Shown here piece after piece: positions 41,624-51,208 of a stretch of DNA of 64,000 nt. Each line of letters starts with the position of its first letter. Position 1 is the stretch's first letter. Source of the DNA: CAIYRG01 sp964446945. GTDB lineage: Bacteria; Pseudomonadota; Alphaproteobacteria; Micropepsales; Micropepsaceae. The DNA is taken from positions 1 to 64,000 of the forward strand of contig CAYUQO010000018.1 of the NCBI GenBank assembly GCA_964446945.1, given 5' to 3'. The notes under the pieces are model-generated. The model was not told where the DNA came from. It made no database searches and saw only the letters and a program-made list of their open reading frames with translations. The translations under genes and the position numbers were made by a program.

Positions 41624-42864
41624 TGCGCTTTCCGCCGTTCATATTTGCTTTGCTGACAGGCCTGTCGCCGATTGCCCAGGCGGCAACGACGGTTCCTGTC
41701 CACTGGGTACAATTGGGCCCGGGTGGCGCCGCGGAACTGCGCGCCGTCGCCAATGGTCCAGCATGCCCGGATGTCACCCTCGACGGCGCCGATTACCGGA
41801 TGACGGTGCGCGCCGCCACCGACGGAAATTTCCCGCAACCCCTCTGCGCGATCACGATACCCGCCGGCGCAAATCAGGCGGTATTTCAGGGCGAAGCGCT
41901 TCCGCTGCCAAAACCTGCGCCCACGCGCATCCTGGTCATCGGCGATACCGGCTGCCGGATTATGGGTAGAACCGGCCAGGCCTGCAACGACCCGGATCAA
42001 TGGCCGTTTGCCACGATTTCCAGGGAAGCCGCACGGCTGAACCCCGATCTCGTTCTTCACGTCGGTGATTACGACTACCGCGAGTCACCATGTCCCGAAG
42101 GCAATTCCGGATGCGCCGGCGTTGTCTGGGGCGACAATTGGGCGAGCTGGAAGGCAGATTTTTTCGATCCGGCCGCACCGTTGCTGGCAGCTGCTCCTTT
42201 TGTCTTTGTCCGCGGCAATCACGAAGAATGTTCGCGCTTTGGCGCGGGTTGGCTGCGCCTTATGGGACCGCTCGCCGTTTCGCCCGGAACTCAGTGCACG
42301 GAAAATATCCCGCCCTACGCCATTCCGCTGAAGGATATGACACTTGCGGTTCTGGATGATGCCAGCGCGCCCGACATCAATGCGCCGTCCAACTTTGTGC
42401 AGGTTTATCGCGGCGATCTCAAAGCCATCGCCGGTTTCGGTCCGGCTCCGTTATGGCTCGCAACGCACCGGCCGATTTCCGGATATGTGCGCGTCCGGCC
42501 GGGCATTACTGCGGGCGGAAACCAGACTCTCCTGGCCGCGATTGTCGCCGATGGTTTTCCCAAAAGCATTGAACTGATGCTCGCCGGGCACATTCATACT
42601 TTCGAGGCCATCAACTATACCGGGACGCTGCCCCCGCAATTGATCGCCGGCAATGGTGGGGACAATCTGGATACAGCGCCTGCCGATCTGTCGGGGCTGA
42701 ATATTGGCGGATTGCCGGTTGCGAGCGGTCTCTCCGAGCCGGGTTTCGGGTTCCTGTTGCTGACGAAATCGGTCACGGGTTCCGGCTGGAATGTGGAAGT
42801 TTATGATGTGCACGGAAAAAAAGAGCGCAGTTGCGCCTTTTCCGGCCACAAACTCAGTTGTTGA
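41623..42864 (+). CDS. Secreted calcineurin-like metallophosphoesterase
   Basis: A 413-residue protein with a signal peptide (FAPLFIFALLTGL-type, residues 1-20, ending AQA). Metal-binding blocks are in canonical order: RILVIGDTGC (D-x-G/H site), LVLHVGDYDYR (GDxxY), FVFVRGNHEEC (GNHE) and the late AGHIHTFEAINY (GHxH). The enzyme is likely a periplasmic phosphatase of the acid-phosphatase-like group. Several cysteines suit disulfides. It overlaps phzF by one base. Confidence 0.85.
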   Translation: MRFPPFIFALLTGLSPIAQAATTVPVHWVQLGPGGAAELRAVANGPACPDVTLDGADYRMTVRAATDGNFPQPLCAITIPAGANQAVFQGEALPLPKPAPTRILVIGDTGCRIMGRTGQACNDPDQWPFATISREAARLNPDLVLHVGDYDYRESPCPEGNSGCAGVVWGDNWASWKADFFDPAAPLLAAAPFVFVRGNHEECSRFGAGWLRLMGPLAVSPGTQCTENIPPYAIPLKDMTLAVLDDASAPDINAPSNFVQVYRGDLKAIAGFGPAPLWLATHRPISGYVRVRPGITAGGNQTLLAAIVADGFPKSIELMLAGHIHTFEAINYTGTLPPQLIAGNGGDNLDTAPADLSGLNIGGLPVASGLSEPGFGFLLLTKSVTGSGWNVEVYDVHGKKERSCAFSGHKLSC

Positions 42865-42873
42865 ATCGCGGGG

Positions 42874-43743
42874 CTAAATCGCCGCGCCATGATTTTTCAG
42901 CATGGCCATGACTTTGTCGGGGCTTTCCAGCACGCCTTGCGCCCGCAACCCTATCGACAGCACCGTGCGTACGCCCGGCGCATATTCGTCCTGTAGCGGC
43001 ACACGGATCGAAGTGACGGTCGCGGCATCGATGTCGACCTGCGCGCCATCAGGTCGCGTGAGTGATACCATGGTCGAGGCCGGCAGGGATTTTTCAGCCG
43101 GGGCCGGTTTTCCGCGGAGTATGGTGGGAATGGGAGCACCAGCGTCTTCGGTATTGGGCGCTTTCGAACCTAGGATATGCGAGATTCCGCGGACATAATT
43201 GCGCGTTTCGTTCGGAAGCTCGCGGAGTCCAGCGGAATGCGCTGCCTCCGTCGCCGGACCCGCATTGTAGGCGGCGAACATTTTGGGAAAGCCGAATTTT
43301 TCATACAGCCAGCGAAGATAGGCCGTGCCAGCCATCACATTGTCATGTGGATCGTAGGGGTTCTGGCCCAAACCATATTGGCGCTGCATGTCCTGCCAGG
43401 TTTCCGGCATCAATTGCATCAGACCCATCGCGCCCGTCTTTGACGTGATGAGGGCGCCATTGGCCGATGTGGTGTGGCCTCCGCTCTCCATCCGCATCAC
43501 CGCCGTGATCCAGTCTTCGGCGACTCCGAACCGCTTCGACGCTTCCTTGATGAACGGCGTCCAGCGCGCCATCACTGCCGAAGTTCCGGCGGACAATTCA
43601 CCGCCTAGTCCGGCACTGATGATTGCCGGTGGCGTTTTGGAAAACGGTTCGGATTTTGCGCCCTGCGCAAACGCCGGGCCGATGGCCGCAAAAACGGCGC
43701 AAACAGCGACTATCACTCCACGGTAGCGCAGCCGGTATGACAC
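42874..43743 (-). CDS. Lytic transglycosylase (SLT-domain)
   Basis: A 289-residue exported peptidoglycan-cleaving enzyme. Signal peptide at residues 1-26. The goose-lysozyme-like SLT domain spans about 60-190 with catalytic Glu in MRMESGG, then GAMGLMQLMPETW and MFAAYNAGP. The C-terminal 90 residues (VSLTRPDGAQVDIDAATV and so on) are a separate, possibly beta domain of unknown role. Convergent with the metallophosphoesterase gene. Confidence 0.88.
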   Translation of the reverse strand: MSYRLRYRGVIVAVCAVFAAIGPAFAQGAKSEPFSKTPPAIISAGLGGELSAGTSAVMARWTPFIKEASKRFGVAEDWITAVMRMESGGHTTSANGALITSKTGAMGLMQLMPETWQDMQRQYGLGQNPYDPHDNVMAGTAYLRWLYEKFGFPKMFAAYNAGPATEAAHSAGLRELPNETRNYVRGISHILGSKAPNTEDAGAPIPTILRGKPAPAEKSLPASTMVSLTRPDGAQVDIDAATVTSIRVPLQDEYAPGVRTVLSIGLRAQGVLESPDKVMAMLKNHGAAI

Positions 43744-43848
43744 GTGCGTTTCCTGTTACTGCAACCCGCAACGCGCGTTTCTGCACGCTGTCAGACAGCG
43801 GCGAGGCGCCAAATCCGGAGAAGTTCTAAGTCTTTGATCCGGATTGGA

Positions 43849-43877
43849 TTGTTATTTCATAAGTCGGCTTATATTAT
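43849..43877 (+). promoter_or_regulatory. Candidate sigma-70-like promoter of the macAB operon
   Basis: TTGTTA and TATTAT boxes are 17 bp apart in an AT-rich stretch about 110 bp before the MacA start. The surrounding 240 bp have no gene; a second TATAAT follows at 43885. Confidence 0.35.
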
Positions 43878-43985
43878 ACTTCGCTATAATCCACAAGGGC
43901 GCTGCTCAACAGGCAGATTTCCCGGGGTTCGGCGATCTTGCGCAAGTGCGCCGAACTTGTTCCTACGTCTTTGCGGGACTTGGAC

Positions 43986-45212
43986 ATGAATAAACAGACA
44001 CCAGCGGCTGAGGCGGATTTGGCGCAAAGCTTGGCGCTTGAGCTCAAGCCAAGACGTTTTTGGAGCACCAGCCGTGTGGCGCTTGTGGTTCTGATTCTTG
44101 CGCTTTGCGCGGGCGTATATTTCTACCCATGGCACGGAGCCGCTTCGCCTTATGTGACTGCGCCCGCCGGCACGGGATCGCTGATGGTTACGGTAAGCGC
44201 GACCGGCACTTTGCAGCCGCAGAATCAGGTTGATGTCGGGGCCCAGATTTCCGGGCCGGTTGATCAGGTTTATGCCGATTACAACGATCACGTGAAGAAA
44301 GGGCAGGTGCTCGCCCTGATCAATACCGACCAGATCAAGGCTCAATTGGCAGAGGCGCAGGCGTCGCAAAATTCCGCGCGTGCCGACGTGGCCAACAACG
44401 AGGCCACAGTCGATCTGACGCTCAAGCTGCGCGATCGTGCGCAGTCGCTGTTCAAGATCGGCGGCATGTCGCAGCAAGATGTGGAAACCGCAGAAGCCAA
44501 CTACCAGCGCGCAATTGCCAGCGTGGCGAAATCGAAAGCCCAGGTGGAGAATGCCGGTGCACAGGCGGCTCTCTATCAGACTCAATTGCAATTTGCGCAG
44601 GTGCGTTCGCCGATCGACGGCATCGTACTCGATCGCAAGATTTCAAAAGGCCAAACCGTAGCGGCGGCGTTCCAGACACCGGTGCTGTTCACACTGGCGA
44701 GCGACTTGTCCACCATGCAATTGCAGGTCGATATCGACGAAGCCGATGTCGGTGCCGTGCGCGAGGGGCAGGAGGCGATTTTCACGGTCGATGCCTACCC
44801 GCACCAGGATTTCACCGCGCGCCTGACTTCGGTGCGTAACTCACCCAAGACAACAAATGGAGTTGTCACCTATCAGGGCATTCTGACGGTGGACAACAAA
44901 TCGATGTTGTTGCGGCCTGGAATGACGGCCAATGCGAACATCACCGTCGCTAGAACGGGGAATACACTGCTGATCCCTAACGGCGCGCTCAGATTCACAC
45001 CTCCGGGCAGGGGCGATAACTCCACTTCAGACTCCTCCGGCAAGACCGGCCAGAACACTGGCCGCGTATGGGTGCTGGAAAATGGCAAGCCAGTTGCACG
45101 GGACCTGAAACTCGGGCGGAGCGACGGACGCAACACGGAAATTATTTCCGGCGATCTGAAACCCGGCGAGCGCGTCATCACCGACATGGCGACCAAGCCG
45201 GCGGGATCCTGA
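43986..45212 (+). CDS. macA: MacA-like membrane-fusion (periplasmic adaptor) protein
   Basis: A 408-residue adaptor of a tripartite ABC efflux pump. One N-terminal membrane anchor at residues about 28-46 (VALVVLILALCAGVYFYPW). The barrel-sandwich lipoyl half-motifs are VDVGAQISGPVDQVY and SPIDGIVLDRKISKGQTV, separated by a long coiled-coil hairpin (SQNSARADVANNEATVDLTLKLRDRAQ). C-terminal beta domains include AIFTVDAYPHQDFTARL and VRVWVLENGKPV-type blocks. First gene of the operon; the ABC subunit starts 1 bp after its stop. Confidence 0.9.
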   Translation: MNKQTPAAEADLAQSLALELKPRRFWSTSRVALVVLILALCAGVYFYPWHGAASPYVTAPAGTGSLMVTVSATGTLQPQNQVDVGAQISGPVDQVYADYNDHVKKGQVLALINTDQIKAQLAEAQASQNSARADVANNEATVDLTLKLRDRAQSLFKIGGMSQQDVETAEANYQRAIASVAKSKAQVENAGAQAALYQTQLQFAQVRSPIDGIVLDRKISKGQTVAAAFQTPVLFTLASDLSTMQLQVDIDEADVGAVREGQEAIFTVDAYPHQDFTARLTSVRNSPKTTNGVVTYQGILTVDNKSMLLRPGMTANANITVARTGNTLLIPNGALRFTPPGRGDNSTSDSSGKTGQNTGRVWVLENGKPVARDLKLGRSDGRNTEIISGDLKPGERVITDMATKPAGS

Positions 45213-45213
45213 C

Positions 45214-45939
45214 GTGGACCTGATCCGGTTCGATAACATCACGAAGATATACGGCCATGGCGAGGCCGCCGTGGTCGCCCTCGACCATGTCAGCTTTACG
45301 ATCACTCGCGGGGAATTTGTTGCGGTTCTGGGCCCATCGGGTTCGGGCAAATCGACGGCGATGAACATCCTTGGCTGTCTCGATACGCCGACCTCGGGTC
45401 ATTACTACTTCCATGATGTCGATCTGAAGTCCCTGACACGCGATCAGCTTGCCTTGGTGCGGCGGAATTATTTCGGATTCGTGTTCCAGGGATTCAATCT
45501 GCTGCGCCGGACTTCGGCACTCGAAAATCTCGAATTGCCGCTGATTTACCGCGGCACGCCGCGAAAAGAACGGCATGAACTCGCGCGGCGGGCGCTTGGG
45601 CTAGTCGGGCTTTCCGACCGCGAGCACCATACCGCGGCGGAGCTTTCCGGAGGGCAGCAACAGCGCGTCGCGATTGCCAGGGCGCTGGTTACAAACCCGG
45701 CGGTCGTGTTTGCCGACGAACCAACAGGAAATCTCGACACGGCGCGGAGCCACGAGATCATGGAGCTGTTTCGCCGGCTGAACGAGCAGCACGGCATCAC
45801 GATCGTTCTCGTGACGCATGAAGAAGATGTCGCCGCCTATGCGCGGCGGCATATCCGCTTCCTCGACGGACGCATCGCCTCGGATTCGTGCACCGGCCAG
45901 CGCCCCGCGCCGCCTGCACGTCAGAGGGCGGCATCATGA
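45214..45939 (+). CDS. macB: ABC transporter ATPase of the MacB type
   Basis: A 241-residue ATPase from a GTG start. Walker A GPSGSGKST, Q-loop FVFQGFNLL, signature LSGGQQQR, Walker B VVFADEPTGNLD, and the H-loop His in LVTHEED are all present. The gene ends with a 4-bp ATGA overlap to the permease gene; in E. coli MacB these are one polypeptide, whereas here the two halves are separate. Confidence 0.92.
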   Translation: MDLIRFDNITKIYGHGEAAVVALDHVSFTITRGEFVAVLGPSGSGKSTAMNILGCLDTPTSGHYYFHDVDLKSLTRDQLALVRRNYFGFVFQGFNLLRRTSALENLELPLIYRGTPRKERHELARRALGLVGLSDREHHTAAELSGGQQQRVAIARALVTNPAVVFADEPTGNLDTARSHEIMELFRRLNEQHGITIVLVTHEEDVAAYARRHIRFLDGRIASDSCTGQRPAPPARQRAAS

Positions 45940-47141
45940 TCGAAAACGCGCTCATCCTGGCGCTCCGCGAACTCCGCCGGAACATTATGCGTGCGGGGTT
46001 GACGACGCTCGGCATTATCATTGGCGTCGCCGCCGTCATTGCGATGGTGACGCTCGGCAATGGTGCGACCGCCAGTGTCACCAACAGCATCAGTTCACTG
46101 GGCCGCAATCTGCTCATTCTCTCGCCGGGAACACGGAAGATGAGTGGCGCCCAGTCCGATGCAAGCGCCTTTGATCCTTCGGATGTCGACGCGATCAAGC
46201 GCGATATCGGCCATTTGCGTGCCGTGGCTCCGGTCGTGATGCGGTCCGAAGTTGCGGTCGAGGGCGACCAGAATCATCCGACCCAGATCGCCGGAACCGA
46301 CAACGGCTACTTCGATGCCCGTGAATGGCCGCTGGTCTCGGGGCGATTATTCACCGATGCCGAACTCAGCAGCGGTAAAGCGGTCTGCGTCATCGGGCGG
46401 ACCATCCGGACCACTCTGTTCGGAAGTGAAGATCCGCTTGGCGCGCAAATTCGTGTGCGCGATGTGCCCTGCACTGTCGTTGGTACATTGTCCGTCAAGG
46501 GCCAGTCGACATTCGGTCAGGACCAGGACGACATCGTCGTGATGCCGATCCGCACCGTCCAGCGGCGCCTCGCCGGCAATACGAATGTCGGGACGATCTG
46601 GATCGCTACTGAGCGCGCCGGAGATATGCCCAAGGTCAAAGCGGACATTACGAAGCTGATGCGCGAACGCCGCCATCTGGCACGCAACACGCCGGATGAC
46701 TTTCAGACCAACGACATGGCCCAGATCACCCAGATTGTCGAAACCACGACCGGGGTTTTGACGATATTCCTGGCCGCCGTGGCCGCGGTCAGCCTCGTGG
46801 TCGGCGGCATAGGCATCATGAACATCATGCTGGTATCCGTCACGGAGCGCACGCGCGAGATCGGCATTCGCCTCGCCATCGGAGCGCGCGAACGGGACGT
46901 GCTCACGCAATTCCTTGTCGAAGCGGTCATGATGTCCGCTTTCGGCGGCGGGATTGGAATCCTGCTGGGATTGGGCGCCTCCGCTCTCGGCACGCACTTC
47001 CTGCATTTCGATTTCGTGCCGTCGCCAGGAATCATCCTGCTGGCCTTCCTGTTCTCCGGCGGCATCGGTATCGCATTCGGCTATTTCCCCGCCCGCCGTG
47101 CAGCGCGCCTCGATCCGATCGAAGCCCTGCGGCACGAGTAG
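45936..47141 (+). CDS. macB: MacB-type ABC permease
   Basis: A 401-residue membrane subunit. The first helix is LRRNIMRAGLTTLGIIIGVAAVIAMV. A large periplasmic domain (about 45-265) carries GTDNGYFDAREWPLVSGRLF. Three C-terminal helices follow, with LVVGGIGIMNIMLVSVTERTREIGIRLAIGARERDVLTQFL, the FtsX/MacB signature. With MacA and the separate ATPase it forms a mechanotransmission-type exporter for peptides, toxins or macrolides. Translation is coupled to the ATPase gene. Confidence 0.92.
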   Translation: MIENALILALRELRRNIMRAGLTTLGIIIGVAAVIAMVTLGNGATASVTNSISSLGRNLLILSPGTRKMSGAQSDASAFDPSDVDAIKRDIGHLRAVAPVVMRSEVAVEGDQNHPTQIAGTDNGYFDAREWPLVSGRLFTDAELSSGKAVCVIGRTIRTTLFGSEDPLGAQIRVRDVPCTVVGTLSVKGQSTFGQDQDDIVVMPIRTVQRRLAGNTNVGTIWIATERAGDMPKVKADITKLMRERRHLARNTPDDFQTNDMAQITQIVETTTGVLTIFLAAVAAVSLVVGGIGIMNIMLVSVTERTREIGIRLAIGARERDVLTQFLVEAVMMSAFGGGIGILLGLGASALGTHFLHFDFVPSPGIILLAFLFSGGIGIAFGYFPARRAARLDPIEALRHE

Positions 47142-47280
47142 CCTTCAGCCCGGGTGAGACTTGTCACACGACGCTGCGGATGCGTGACGATGCTCGGAAG
47201 CGCTGCAATCCCAACGGAACGTATTAACCGTCCTATAACGGATGCGGCTTAGGATTGCCTCCGTGGACGGAGCAACAGTC

Positions 47281-47469
47281 ATGCAAATAGCTACGGATTA
47301 TCGGCTGCAAGCCAAGGAATGCCGCGCAATTGCCACGCAGTTGAAGCCCGGCAATGGCCGCGAGCAACTCATGAGTCTCGCACTGCGGTGGGAGGTACTC
47401 GCCGCGGATAGCGAACGGCGATCCTCGGCCCGTATGTTTTCCGTGTTGGCGCACCGTTTCGGGCTCTAA
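47281..47469 (+). CDS. Small cytoplasmic protein of a widespread alphaproteobacterial type
   Basis: A 62-residue helical protein (YRLQAKECRAIATQLKPGNGREQLMSLALRWEVLAADSERRS). The pattern of a YRxxAxECR start and LMxLAxxWExLA centre recurs in many short rhizobial and related proteins of unknown function. A longer in-frame start exists but has weaker coding look. Confidence 0.6.
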   Translation: MQIATDYRLQAKECRAIATQLKPGNGREQLMSLALRWEVLAADSERRSSARMFSVLAHRFGL

Positions 47470-47545
47470 CCGCGCAGTGTGCCGCATCGGCGAACAGGAG
47501 CGCGAGGCCTGAGAGGGCCCAACGCCAGAAATCCAGGCCCGTCGG

Positions 47546-47803
47546 CTATCGGTAGGTCATAGTCGACATGTGCAAATTACCTTCGACGCAAACCTGCCCG
47601 CCAGGGATACGCATCGGGCGGTAGCGCTGGATTGCCGGCCAGGGCGTCGTGAACGTGCCGGGATATTCCACCGTAATTTCGACTTCCAGACCTCTGCCAT
47701 TCAGTTTGTGAAAGCGACCGCGTGCAGCTTGCCGGTGGGCGGGGTCCATAATCAGCAATCTGCCGCTGAAATGCAGGCGCTTTTCCCCATCGCACGTCTT
47801 CAA
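47546..47803 (-). pseudogene. Truncated inverted fragment of the secreted-protein family next door
   Basis: On the minus strand the end of an 85-residue frame reads LNGRGLEVEITVEYPGTFTTPWPAIQRYRP...CVEGN. This matches the C-terminus of the gene at 48754-49743 (VNGGKALDVSFTVDDPGTFYKPWSGRRPRYR...CAANN). The front two thirds of the protein are missing, so it appears to be a remnant of a third paralogue. Confidence 0.55.
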
Positions 47804-47959
47804 ATAAAAAAGTCGGTCAGGACGATACCAGTCCGCCGATGCCGCGATTCAATTCGTCATACCGGCCGCGGGACGAAGCCGGCAAATGAAGTGGCTTCAG
47901 ACCCGCTTGATTCACGGGGCAAGAACTCTAACATCCGCACGCTCCTGGGAGGGGGTGCG

Positions 47960-48715
47960 ATGCGCGAGCGACGTGTCTGTATTTGTGCCACCGCATTGGT
48001 GGCGGCGTATTTTGTTTCCGGTTCTTCGGCACTGGGTGCGGCTGGGGTACCGGATCTGTCCGGCACCTGGTGGGCGACAAGCTACGCGCCGAAAATTCAG
48101 GTGTTGGGTGGTGGCGATCCACCGCTGAACGCGCCGGGCAAAGCCGCTTACGACAAAAACCGGGCGGGATTGCGGGACGGCTCGCTGTCCGATCCGGCGC
48201 GCAAAGTTTGTCTGCCGGACGGCGTACCACGCGTGCTCGAAACGCCGTATCCATTCGAACTGTTTCAGCTTCCCCCGGGACAGATCACGTTCGTACACGA
48301 ACTAAATCATCAAATCCGCGCCATTGCACTGGATCAGACGCTGCCCAAATACGAGCAGGTCGTGAATTTTCTGAATTATGGCGGACACTCGGTCGGTCAT
48401 TACGAAGGCGATACTCTGGTGATCCAGAGCAATGGCTTCAACGACCAGACTTTCCTTGACTCGACGGGATTGCCGCACAGCGATCGTCTGGAAACGACCG
48501 AACGGTTGCGCAAAACCGGAAACCAGCTCGAAGACATCGTCACCATCCACGATCCGGTCTATTACACAAAGGACTGGCAGGCGCGCTTTGTGTATGCACG
48601 GCGTGATGACGTCCGGCTGATGGATTATGCTTGCGGAGACAGGCATCGTGATCTTTCGTCGGTGAAAGGCGTGGCCGAAGTTCGCGCCGCTCGCGCCGCG
48701 GGACGCTTCCCGTGA
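47960..48715 (+). CDS. Secreted protein of an undescribed family (paralogue 1)
   Basis: A 251-residue exported protein. Signal peptide at residues 1-27 (CICATALVAAYFVSGSSALG). The mature sequence includes VPDLSGTWWATSY, ARKVCLPDGVPRVLETPYPFELFQLP, HSVGHYEGDTLVIQSNGFNDQTFLDSTGLPHSDRLETTERLRK and YYTKDWQARFVY. The GHYEGDTLVI...DRLETTERLRK block is shared with the next gene. Ends at a conserved Asp/Arg-rich tail. Enzymatic role unknown. GGGAGGGGG precedes the chosen ATG. Confidence 0.65.
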   Translation: MRERRVCICATALVAAYFVSGSSALGAAGVPDLSGTWWATSYAPKIQVLGGGDPPLNAPGKAAYDKNRAGLRDGSLSDPARKVCLPDGVPRVLETPYPFELFQLPPGQITFVHELNHQIRAIALDQTLPKYEQVVNFLNYGGHSVGHYEGDTLVIQSNGFNDQTFLDSTGLPHSDRLETTERLRKTGNQLEDIVTIHDPVYYTKDWQARFVYARRDDVRLMDYACGDRHRDLSSVKGVAEVRAARAAGRFP

Positions 48716-48753
48716 TCCTGGTCAAAATCAGGGCGCAGATTTGGAGACGGCTA

Positions 48754-49743
48754 ATGTCCGAAATGACGTTCCTTTGGGGTGCGGCAGTGGCCGGGCTTTG
48801 CGGGGCCGCCGCGCTGTTGCTGCCGGCGTTTCCGGCCGACAGCCAATCCGGCGCCTCCATTCCGCAGTTGATGCTGCCTGCGACGGCCGGGTGGAGCGCA
48901 TTCATCGACGACAAGATTGATCCGGCAACTTGGCTTCCCGACGATTACCTGCATGGTGAAGCCAGCGTGAGACGAGCCATTTCGCTTGGCGCTCCTCCGA
49001 ATCGCGTCATGCAATATCTGAATGCGCGCATGTTCAACGAATATATGCCGCCAGCATCAGGGATTGGTCCAATCATGGATGGACCCGAGCATCCCTTCTA
49101 CAATAATGCCGTCCAGCGTGCGATCGGCAAGAACTCGAGCTATCGGATTGCGGACCTGAACAGCGAAGCGGCAAGAAATCTCATGCCATGGGCGGTGGAC
49201 GCCTTGAAGAAGCAAAACGCGCTGGCGCTACAGGGCAGGAACGGTGAGACGCGTCAGGCACGCTGTTGGGAAACCGGCGTGCCCGACATTCATGAAGCTC
49301 CGCAGTCGCTTTACTTCATTCAAACGCCGAAAGAGATTGTGATGTATCAGGGCGACCGCGTGCGGCACGTCTATATGAATGTTCCGCACACAAAGAAGCC
49401 GGAACCGTCATGGTACGGCGAATCGATAGGCCATTATGAAGGCGACACGCTGGTGGTCGACACGATCGGGCTGAACAACCGCACTTTCGTTGATGGCTAC
49501 CGCACACCACACACGAGTCAGGAGCACGTGGTCGAGCGATTTAAAGTGGTCAATGGCGGAAAAGCTCTGGATGTGTCGTTCACAGTTGATGATCCGGGCA
49601 CCTTCTACAAGCCGTGGAGCGGACGGCGCCCGCGTTACCGCGGAAATGGGCGAGTGGCCGAGGAGGACTGCGCCGCGAACAACGACGACAAGTTCAATCA
49701 AGGCTTCGAGCCAGTGCCGACGGCGGCGGCCGCAGACTTTTAA
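48754..49743 (+). CDS. Secreted protein of the same family (paralogue 2)
   Basis: A 329-residue exported protein. Signal peptide ending near residue 29 (GLCGAAALLLPAFPADS). The core SIGHYEGDTLVVDTIGLNNRTFVDGYRTPHTSQEHVVERFKVVNGGKALDVSFTVDDPGTF repeats the motif of paralogue 1. The ATG is chosen for the GGAG immediately upstream rather than a GTG that overlaps the paralogue 1 stop. The short gap implies co-transcription. Function unknown. Confidence 0.65.
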   Translation: MSEMTFLWGAAVAGLCGAAALLLPAFPADSQSGASIPQLMLPATAGWSAFIDDKIDPATWLPDDYLHGEASVRRAISLGAPPNRVMQYLNARMFNEYMPPASGIGPIMDGPEHPFYNNAVQRAIGKNSSYRIADLNSEAARNLMPWAVDALKKQNALALQGRNGETRQARCWETGVPDIHEAPQSLYFIQTPKEIVMYQGDRVRHVYMNVPHTKKPEPSWYGESIGHYEGDTLVVDTIGLNNRTFVDGYRTPHTSQEHVVERFKVVNGGKALDVSFTVDDPGTFYKPWSGRRPRYRGNGRVAEEDCAANNDDKFNQGFEPVPTAAAADF

Positions 49744-49821
49744 TTCCTGCGTCTTCGCGCAGCCGCTCGACCCGGCCAATTGACCGGTTAAACACGGGCG
49801 TCCGAATCCCACATCACGCGG

Positions 49822-50751
49822 GTGCTCGCGCCCGAGATTCTCGACCCATATTCCGAACGTGTTGCCGCCGCCTTTGAAGCGGTCGGTCCTGCCGTCGCCA
49901 GCGTTGTTGCGCTCGGCAAAAACGGCCGTGCCGCCGGGCAGGGCTCAGGTGTGGTCTTCACTCCCGACGGTTATCTCCTGACCAACAGCCATGTTGCCGG
50001 CGGCGCGAAAAATTTTCGTGTCACTTTGCCGGGGCGCCCGGTCATGGAAGCGGCCCTTACCGGAGACGATTCCGAAAGCGATCTCGCGGTGCTGCGGCTG
50101 TCCCAGTCCGGGCTGGATTTTGCCCGCTTCGGTTCATCCTCGCAGCTCAGGATCGGCCAACTTGTCGTCGCCATCGGCAATCCGCTCGGTTACGCGTCGA
50201 CGGTGACGGCGGGCATTGTCAGTGCCCTTGGACGCAGCTTGCGCGCTCGTTCGGGGCGGCTGATCGAAAGCGTCATTCAGACCGATGCTCCGCTCAATCC
50301 GGGAAATTCCGGCGGGCCTCTGGTCAATGGCCGGGGCAGGGTGGTCGGTATCAACACCGCGATGGCCGGTCCGGCCCAGGGTATCTGTTTCGCCATCGGC
50401 ATCGACACTGCCGAAGACGTCGCCGCCCGGCTGATGCGCGACGGACGTGTCAGGCGCTCGCGGCTCGGCATCGCGGCTCAAACCATCATGCTCGATCGCC
50501 GGATGGCGCGACGTCTCGATCGGCCCGCACAGGCCGTGATGGTTTCCGAGATCATTCCGGAAAGCGCCGCTGCACGCGGCGGCTTGCGACCGGGAGACAT
50601 TTTGCTGAAATTCGATGATCAGATTCTTTCGGGCGTCGACGATCTGCATCGCCTTCTGACAGGCGAACGCGCCGGCAAATCCTGGGCGCTGTCGGTTCTG
50701 CGTCCGCCCATGATCGAGACGCTGACCATTACGCCATTGCCCGATCGTTAA
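49822..50751 (+). CDS. DegP/HtrA-like serine protease with one PDZ domain
   Basis: A 309-residue S1C-family protease. The catalytic triad is visible: His in YLLTNSHVAGGA, Asp in DSESDLAVLRLS, Ser in NPGNSGGPLVNGRG. One PDZ domain follows (about 215-300, VMVSEIIPESAAARGGLRPGDILLKFDDQIL). I see no signal peptide or membrane helix at the GTG start, which is unusual for HtrA relatives and raises the chance of a cytoplasmic role or of a missed start. Length is short for DegP (one PDZ instead of two). Confidence 0.85.
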   Translation: MLAPEILDPYSERVAAAFEAVGPAVASVVALGKNGRAAGQGSGVVFTPDGYLLTNSHVAGGAKNFRVTLPGRPVMEAALTGDDSESDLAVLRLSQSGLDFARFGSSSQLRIGQLVVAIGNPLGYASTVTAGIVSALGRSLRARSGRLIESVIQTDAPLNPGNSGGPLVNGRGRVVGINTAMAGPAQGICFAIGIDTAEDVAARLMRDGRVRRSRLGIAAQTIMLDRRMARRLDRPAQAVMVSEIIPESAAARGGLRPGDILLKFDDQILSGVDDLHRLLTGERAGKSWALSVLRPPMIETLTITPLPDR

Positions 50752-50794
50752 CCCGGCGGCTGACAGCAGGCGTGTTCCATGTTTAGGATTGAAT

Positions 50795-51157
50795 ATGGCT
50801 GTAAAATCCATCGATCATGTCCAACTTCGCATGCCACCGGGCGAAGAACCTCAGGCGCGGGCATTTTATCGCGATCAGCTCGGGATTCCGGAAATTGCCA
50901 AACCGCCGCATCTGGCGGTGCGTGGTGGATGCTGGTTCGAGAGCGATACGGTGAAAATCCATGTCGGCGTCGAAGCGGATTTCCGGCCCATGCGAAGAGC
51001 CCATCCTGGCCTCATAGTCGATGGACTTCCGGCAATGGTAGCAAGCCTGACTGCCGCCGGATACCACGTCGATGCCGATCAGCCGCTTGAGGGTTATGAC
51101 CGGGTCTATGTTGATGACCCGTTCGGAAACCGCATCGAGCTGATGCAACCCAAATAG
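50795..51157 (+). CDS. VOC-superfamily (glyoxalase-like) protein
   Basis: A 120-residue single-module VOC protein: IDHVQLRMPPGEEPQARAFYRDQLGIPEI, GGCWFESDTVKIHVGVE and VDADQPLEGYDRVYVDDPFGNRIELMQ. It would dimerise to form a metal or substrate pocket. Substrate unknown; glyoxalase, dioxygenase or bleomycin-resistance-type roles are all possible. An in-frame TTG lies 6 bp upstream. Confidence 0.78.
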   Translation: MAVKSIDHVQLRMPPGEEPQARAFYRDQLGIPEIAKPPHLAVRGGCWFESDTVKIHVGVEADFRPMRRAHPGLIVDGLPAMVASLTAAGYHVDADQPLEGYDRVYVDDPFGNRIELMQPK

Positions 51158-51208
51158 GAATCTAACGCGCCGCGCGTCCCTGAGCCGAAGCGGCGAAGCC
51201 GCGGAGCC

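Noticed and set aside
46347..47135. Minus-strand 262-codon frame over the MacB permease
   Set aside because: Complement of a well-supported permease gene; rich in Asp/Arg/His repeats and without family motifs.
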